Below the pieces are notes generated by a model. The model was not told the origin of the DNA, did not search any database, and saw only the letters and a program-made list of their open reading frames with translations. Shown here in pieces: positions 60,593 to 64,000 of a stretch of 64,000 nucleotides of DNA. Origin of the DNA: Treponema phagedenis (GTDB taxonomy: Bacteria > Spirochaetota > Spirochaetia > Treponematales > Treponemataceae). The position numbers and the translations under genes are program-made. The first letter of the stretch is position 1, and each line of letters starts with the position of its first letter. Location of the stretch: positions 1,116,001 through 1,180,000 of the forward strand of contig NZ_CP042818.1 of assembly GCF_008153345.1 (NCBI RefSeq), in the 5' to 3' direction.

Positions 60593-62188
60593 ATGGGGGC
60601 ATTGTTTACACCGGATGAGCGGCTTAACTATACAGACGCCTTTATAAAAGTAGATGAAAAACCGATTGACCTGGACTTTTGGCAAGAGCGGTTTTTAATG
60701 GATGCACAGCGGCATAGTATTGTTTTAAAAAGCCGCCGTACTGGGTTTTCATTTATCACCGCCCTTAAAGGCTTGGTAAAAGCGATGGATGGTAACCGCA
60801 CAAAATACGTAAGGCAGTTTGTAAGTTATAACGAAGAAGACGCAAAAGAAAAAATACAATACGCACAAGAGTTTTATGCATCCATTCATCCGAAGGCAAA
60901 AAAGAAACTGCGCTCCTGTACAAAAACTGCAATGGAGTTTTACGACAAAAGCGGTAAAACAGTAAGCCGCCTTATTTCAATAGCGTGCCGTCCGCCGAGA
61001 GGGCGCGGAGGCGATATAGTCTTTGATGAGATGGCTATATACCCTGAGAACAAGGCGGAAGTTATTTACACGGCAGGCATCCCTGTAACAGCGCGCGGCG
61101 GGTGCGTGGAAATAGGCTCCACTCCTCTTGGTAAAATCGGGCGGTTCTACGATGTGTTTGTCGACAAGAAAAAATACAGAACCTATAACCGCTACACTAT
61201 TCCCTGGTGGTTTTCTGCAGCACTCTGTACAAACGTTGAAGAGGCGGTGCGCAACGCTCCCGCAATGGATACAGAAGAGCGGGTGTATCGCTATGGAACG
61301 CCTCCTGTTATTGAAGCCTTCGAGGCAATGCTTTTAGAAGACTTCCAACAAGAATTTGAATGCACCTTTATTGATTCAGCGTTGAGTTTTATTACCCTTG
61401 ATTTAATCTATGCAAACACGCCGGGTATGAGAGCGGAAGACCGCACTGAAGAAATTAGAGGCGGCAATATTGAAGACGCAGACATTGAGGATGAAAAAGA
61501 CCTTGAAATAAAAATCTTTCGTACAAGCGATGAGCTTTGTGCAGGTTATTCTCGCGAAGAACATGGAGCCCTTTATTTAGGCTATGACGTAGCCCGTTAT
61601 CGGGACGCCGCCGTTATTTATGTTTTGGGCGTGGTTGACGGGAAAAAAAAATGCGTTGCGGAAATAGAAATGAAAAATAAAAAATTTGAATATCAGCGCG
61701 ATGAAATCAGAAAGATAATGAGGCAGTTACCTGTTGTACGCGGCTGCATTGACCGCACAGGGCAAGGCTTAGACACAACAGAAACATTGCAAAAAGAATT
61801 TGGAGAATCAAAACTTGAAGGTATTGATTTTACGACACCGGCAAAAGAAGTGCTTGCGATGGGTGTCCGTACCGGTTTGGAAAAAAGGGAATTTTTATTG
61901 CCCAACGACCAAAAATTTCGCAAGCAAATTCACTCAATTAAAAGAATACCGAGTGCAGGCGGGAGCTTCCGCTATGATTCAACGCGGGATAAAGACGGAC
62001 ACGCCGACAGCTTTTGGGCGTTTGCCCTTGCCAATCATGCGATTATTGGGAATACGGCGCAGGCGACAACAGGCTTTTATCAACAGGTAAAACAACGGAA
62101 TGAAGCCGGAAAAAAAGAAACAAAAAAAAGCTCAAGCAGGCGGACTAGAGGAAAGACCCTTGCGCAAATTGATAAAAAGATAAAATAA
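60593..62188 (+). CDS. Phage terminase large subunit
   Basis: The 531-residue protein has an N-terminal ATPase domain (Walker A-like SIVLKSRRTGFSF near residues 44-56, Walker B DIVFDEMAIYPE near 143-154) and a C-terminal RNase H-fold nuclease (YLGYDVARYRDAAVIYVLG near 325-343, and a later Asp in GCIDRTGQGLDTT and DKDGHADSFWAFAL). GGAGG precedes ATG 60593; an upstream non-ATG frame start at 60557 is rejected. It packages DNA through the portal encoded next. Confidence 0.9.
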   Translation: MGALFTPDERLNYTDAFIKVDEKPIDLDFWQERFLMDAQRHSIVLKSRRTGFSFITALKGLVKAMDGNRTKYVRQFVSYNEEDAKEKIQYAQEFYASIHPKAKKKLRSCTKTAMEFYDKSGKTVSRLISIACRPPRGRGGDIVFDEMAIYPENKAEVIYTAGIPVTARGGCVEIGSTPLGKIGRFYDVFVDKKKYRTYNRYTIPWWFSAALCTNVEEAVRNAPAMDTEERVYRYGTPPVIEAFEAMLLEDFQQEFECTFIDSALSFITLDLIYANTPGMRAEDRTEEIRGGNIEDADIEDEKDLEIKIFRTSDELCAGYSREEHGALYLGYDVARYRDAAVIYVLGVVDGKKKCVAEIEMKNKKFEYQRDEIRKIMRQLPVVRGCIDRTGQGLDTTETLQKEFGESKLEGIDFTTPAKEVLAMGVRTGLEKREFLLPNDQKFRKQIHSIKRIPSAGGSFRYDSTRDKDGHADSFWAFALANHAIIGNTAQATTGFYQQVKQRNEAGKKETKKSSSRRTRGKTLAQIDKKIK

Positions 62189-62220
62189 CCATGATGAGAT
62201 GAGGGGGAGGAAAATACGTC

Positions 62221-63993
62221 ATGAGAAAACAGAATAAAAAGAACAAACGGAAAGACAAGATTAAAAAAGCAGTAAACACCGGGCTTGCTTCAAATGAAGT
62301 GCAGGTTGTAGAAAAGGCTGTTGCGCCAAATCAAATAAGAACTGAAGAAATCGACGTTGATAAAATGGTGCGAAAACAAGTTGCTCGCCGTACGGCATTT
62401 TCACAGCAGAGTGCCCTCTTCGGCACAGTAGACAAACAAAAAGGCTTGCAGTCGCTTTTTTACGACCCGTTACAAATGAATACGAACGCATGGGGAAGAG
62501 TGCGGACTCTATCCCCGTATTACGGCAGGCAAATATCCTACCGCATTTTGCGCCGAGTATCAGAGAAGGCATGGGTTCTTAATCTTTGTATTAGTAACCT
62601 CATTAGAAAAGTGCGCCCCTTCTTAAAAGTGTCTACCGATGAAAACACGCGCGGGTTTAGAATTATTGCAAAAAGCGCGAAAGACAAAAAAGAAGGTATG
62701 AATGAAAGAGAGCGGAAAACCGCCGAAGTGCTTGCCGATTTTATGCTTAAGACAGGAGATATTCAAGACAATAACCGCGAAGATGATTTGGATGCGTACG
62801 CCTCCAAAATAATCCGGGACATCTGCCAGCTTGACCAAATATCAACCGAATTACAGCGGACACGCTCGGGAGAACTCGGAGCCTTTTGGGCAGTAGACCC
62901 CGCAACGATTGAAATGTCATTACCGCAAAGCGAAGAAGAAACCGGCATAAAATACGTGCAGGTTATTAACAATATTCCGTATGCGTTTTACAGCCGAAGC
63001 GATTTTATATTCACTTGCATGAACCCGAGAACCGATGTTGAGCGTTCCGGATACGGATATTCAATTGTGGAACAAGCAATCGATTTAATCACCTCCTCGA
63101 TAAATACTTTCATGTTTAACGCAGGTTTCTTTGTCGAAAACAAATTGCCGAGAGGAATGCTCTTGCTTAACGGCGATGCCGATCTCGATGAGGTTGAAGA
63201 GATTGAAGACTACATTGTCAATCTTATGTCGGGCGCACCGTCCAGCCAGTGGCGGGTGCCGATTATCCCGAGCGGTAAAAGCGCAGGCGGCGAAAGCAAT
63301 CGACGCTTTGAGTGGATAAACTTACAAGGCAGCAATAAGGATATGGAGTTTCAATCATGGTTTGACTTGCAGCTTTCCGGCATTGTCGGGCTTTTCGGCT
63401 TCAGTATGGAAGACCTAGGGCTTCACTCCCAAAAGTCAGCACCGCTTATCGGAGCCGATGTAAGCCCTAAACTCGAGGCAAGTAAAAGTCTTGTGCTTGG
63501 AGACATGCTCAGCTTCTTACAAAAGCACCTTAATAAAATCTTGCAGGAAAAGAACCCCGATTATGAATTTGAGTTTGTCGGTTACGAAAAAAGCGATTCC
63601 CGCCTTGTCTTAGAAATTGATAGAAGCGAGGTAGAAACGTTTAAAACAATCGATGAAAAGCGCATTGAAAAAGGCTTAGAACCATTTAATGAGTCATGGT
63701 CTACCGTACCGCTTAATCCGCAAGTTGTACAGATTCTTCAATCAGAAAAGCAGCAAGATGCAGGCGGTATGTTCGGCGGCATGGGCGGTATAATCGATGA
63801 TGAAGAACATAACGAAGGTGATGATGAACAAAATGAAGGCGATAACGATGGGCAGCAAGCCAATTCGGAAATCGAACAAGCGGAACAGGATGCGCCGCAT
63901 GGAGGAGATAAAAACAACAATGAAAATAAACAATGGAATAATCTATCAAAATCTTTCGGCATTAAAAGAGAAGCAATACGCATAGCAATATAA
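62221..63993 (+). CDS. Phage portal protein
   Basis: The 590-residue protein shows portal features: GRQISYRILRRVSEKAWVLN near the start of the core, RSDFIFTCMNPRTDVERSGY and GYSIVEQAIDLITSSINTFM in the clip/stem region, and FGFSMEDLGLHSQKSAPLIG. The C-terminal 60 residues are Gly/Met- and Asn/Glu/Asp-rich and likely disordered. A GGGGGAGG site precedes ATG 62221. Another ribosome-binding site at 63993-64000 shows the next head gene lies just beyond the window. Confidence 0.87.
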   Translation: MRKQNKKNKRKDKIKKAVNTGLASNEVQVVEKAVAPNQIRTEEIDVDKMVRKQVARRTAFSQQSALFGTVDKQKGLQSLFYDPLQMNTNAWGRVRTLSPYYGRQISYRILRRVSEKAWVLNLCISNLIRKVRPFLKVSTDENTRGFRIIAKSAKDKKEGMNERERKTAEVLADFMLKTGDIQDNNREDDLDAYASKIIRDICQLDQISTELQRTRSGELGAFWAVDPATIEMSLPQSEEETGIKYVQVINNIPYAFYSRSDFIFTCMNPRTDVERSGYGYSIVEQAIDLITSSINTFMFNAGFFVENKLPRGMLLLNGDADLDEVEEIEDYIVNLMSGAPSSQWRVPIIPSGKSAGGESNRRFEWINLQGSNKDMEFQSWFDLQLSGIVGLFGFSMEDLGLHSQKSAPLIGADVSPKLEASKSLVLGDMLSFLQKHLNKILQEKNPDYEFEFVGYEKSDSRLVLEIDRSEVETFKTIDEKRIEKGLEPFNESWSTVPLNPQVVQILQSEKQQDAGGMFGGMGGIIDDEEHNEGDDEQNEGDNDGQQANSEIEQAEQDAPHGGDKNNNENKQWNNLSKSFGIKREAIRIAI

Positions 63994-64000
63994 AGGAGTT

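Overview
This window reads as a host-associated spirochaete, almost certainly a Treponema. The evidence is a low-to-moderate GC content, a FapA/MinD pair, a DUF4912 + GH57-like pair, a 7TMR-DISM chemoreceptor, many small lipoproteins, and a tig-clpP-clpX block close to tRNA genes. T. phagedenis or a close relative is my best guess, but no species marker such as rRNA is present, so the species is inference only.

The left half (1-41.9 kb) is chromosome. 0.6-3.4 kb is a PadR-controlled envelope-stress-like operon (padR, HAAS-type membrane protein, broken DUF4097 protein). Next come a secreted Ig-like/OmpL47-like protein, an OmpA-like lipoprotein, a MATE transporter broken by one stop, and a 7TMR-DISM/MCP receptor without a clean start. 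From 10.1 to 16.0 kb a minus-strand operon of three secreted proteins is broken in all three genes: a frameshift, an IS630 insertion and an amber stop. Then follow a tiny poly-aspartate protein with its own promoter and terminator, an MgtC-like protein, DUF4912 + GH57-like, a HAMP/SpoIIE phosphatase, MinD/ParA + FapA, lgt and a topoisomerase IV A subunit. A 21-bp minisatellite, tig-clpP-clpX, three tRNAs (Gly, Leu, Lys), a cNMP-binding protein, a rhomboid protease, a diguanylate cyclase, an uncharacterised spirochaete protein, dus and tatD complete the host part.

The right half (about 43.1-64 kb, all plus strand, short spacings) is a prophage or prophage remnant running off the window. Its order is YqaJ-type exonuclease, RecF/SMC-like ATPase, LRR protein, DnaQ-like exonuclease, RecT, HNHc nuclease, second LRR protein, replication organiser, DnaC-like loader, C5 and N6 DNA methyltransferases, SSB, HNH proteins, terminase small and large subunits and portal. 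No integrase or repressor is inside the window. The replication region is littered with scars: a truncated replication-terminator-like gene, a partial DnaC copy, a deleted DUF5131 gene, an LRR remnant and a 5'-truncated HNH gene.

Two signals stand out. (1) Short intergenic elements carry the same TA-flanked terminal repeats (GTATARCGTTTT...) as the IS630 copy, so they look like MITEs mobilised by it; hairpin modules recur in the same intergenic regions. The IS630 copy splits a lipoprotein signal peptide, and removing it with one TA restores a perfect 149-residue ORF. (2) The prophage EcoRI-family adenine methyltransferase carries 13.8 copies of a 5-bp repeat inside its coding region, giving three alternative C-termini, which is a strong phase-variation candidate. 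The number of broken chromosomal genes means either real decay or local sequence error; raw-read checks would decide.
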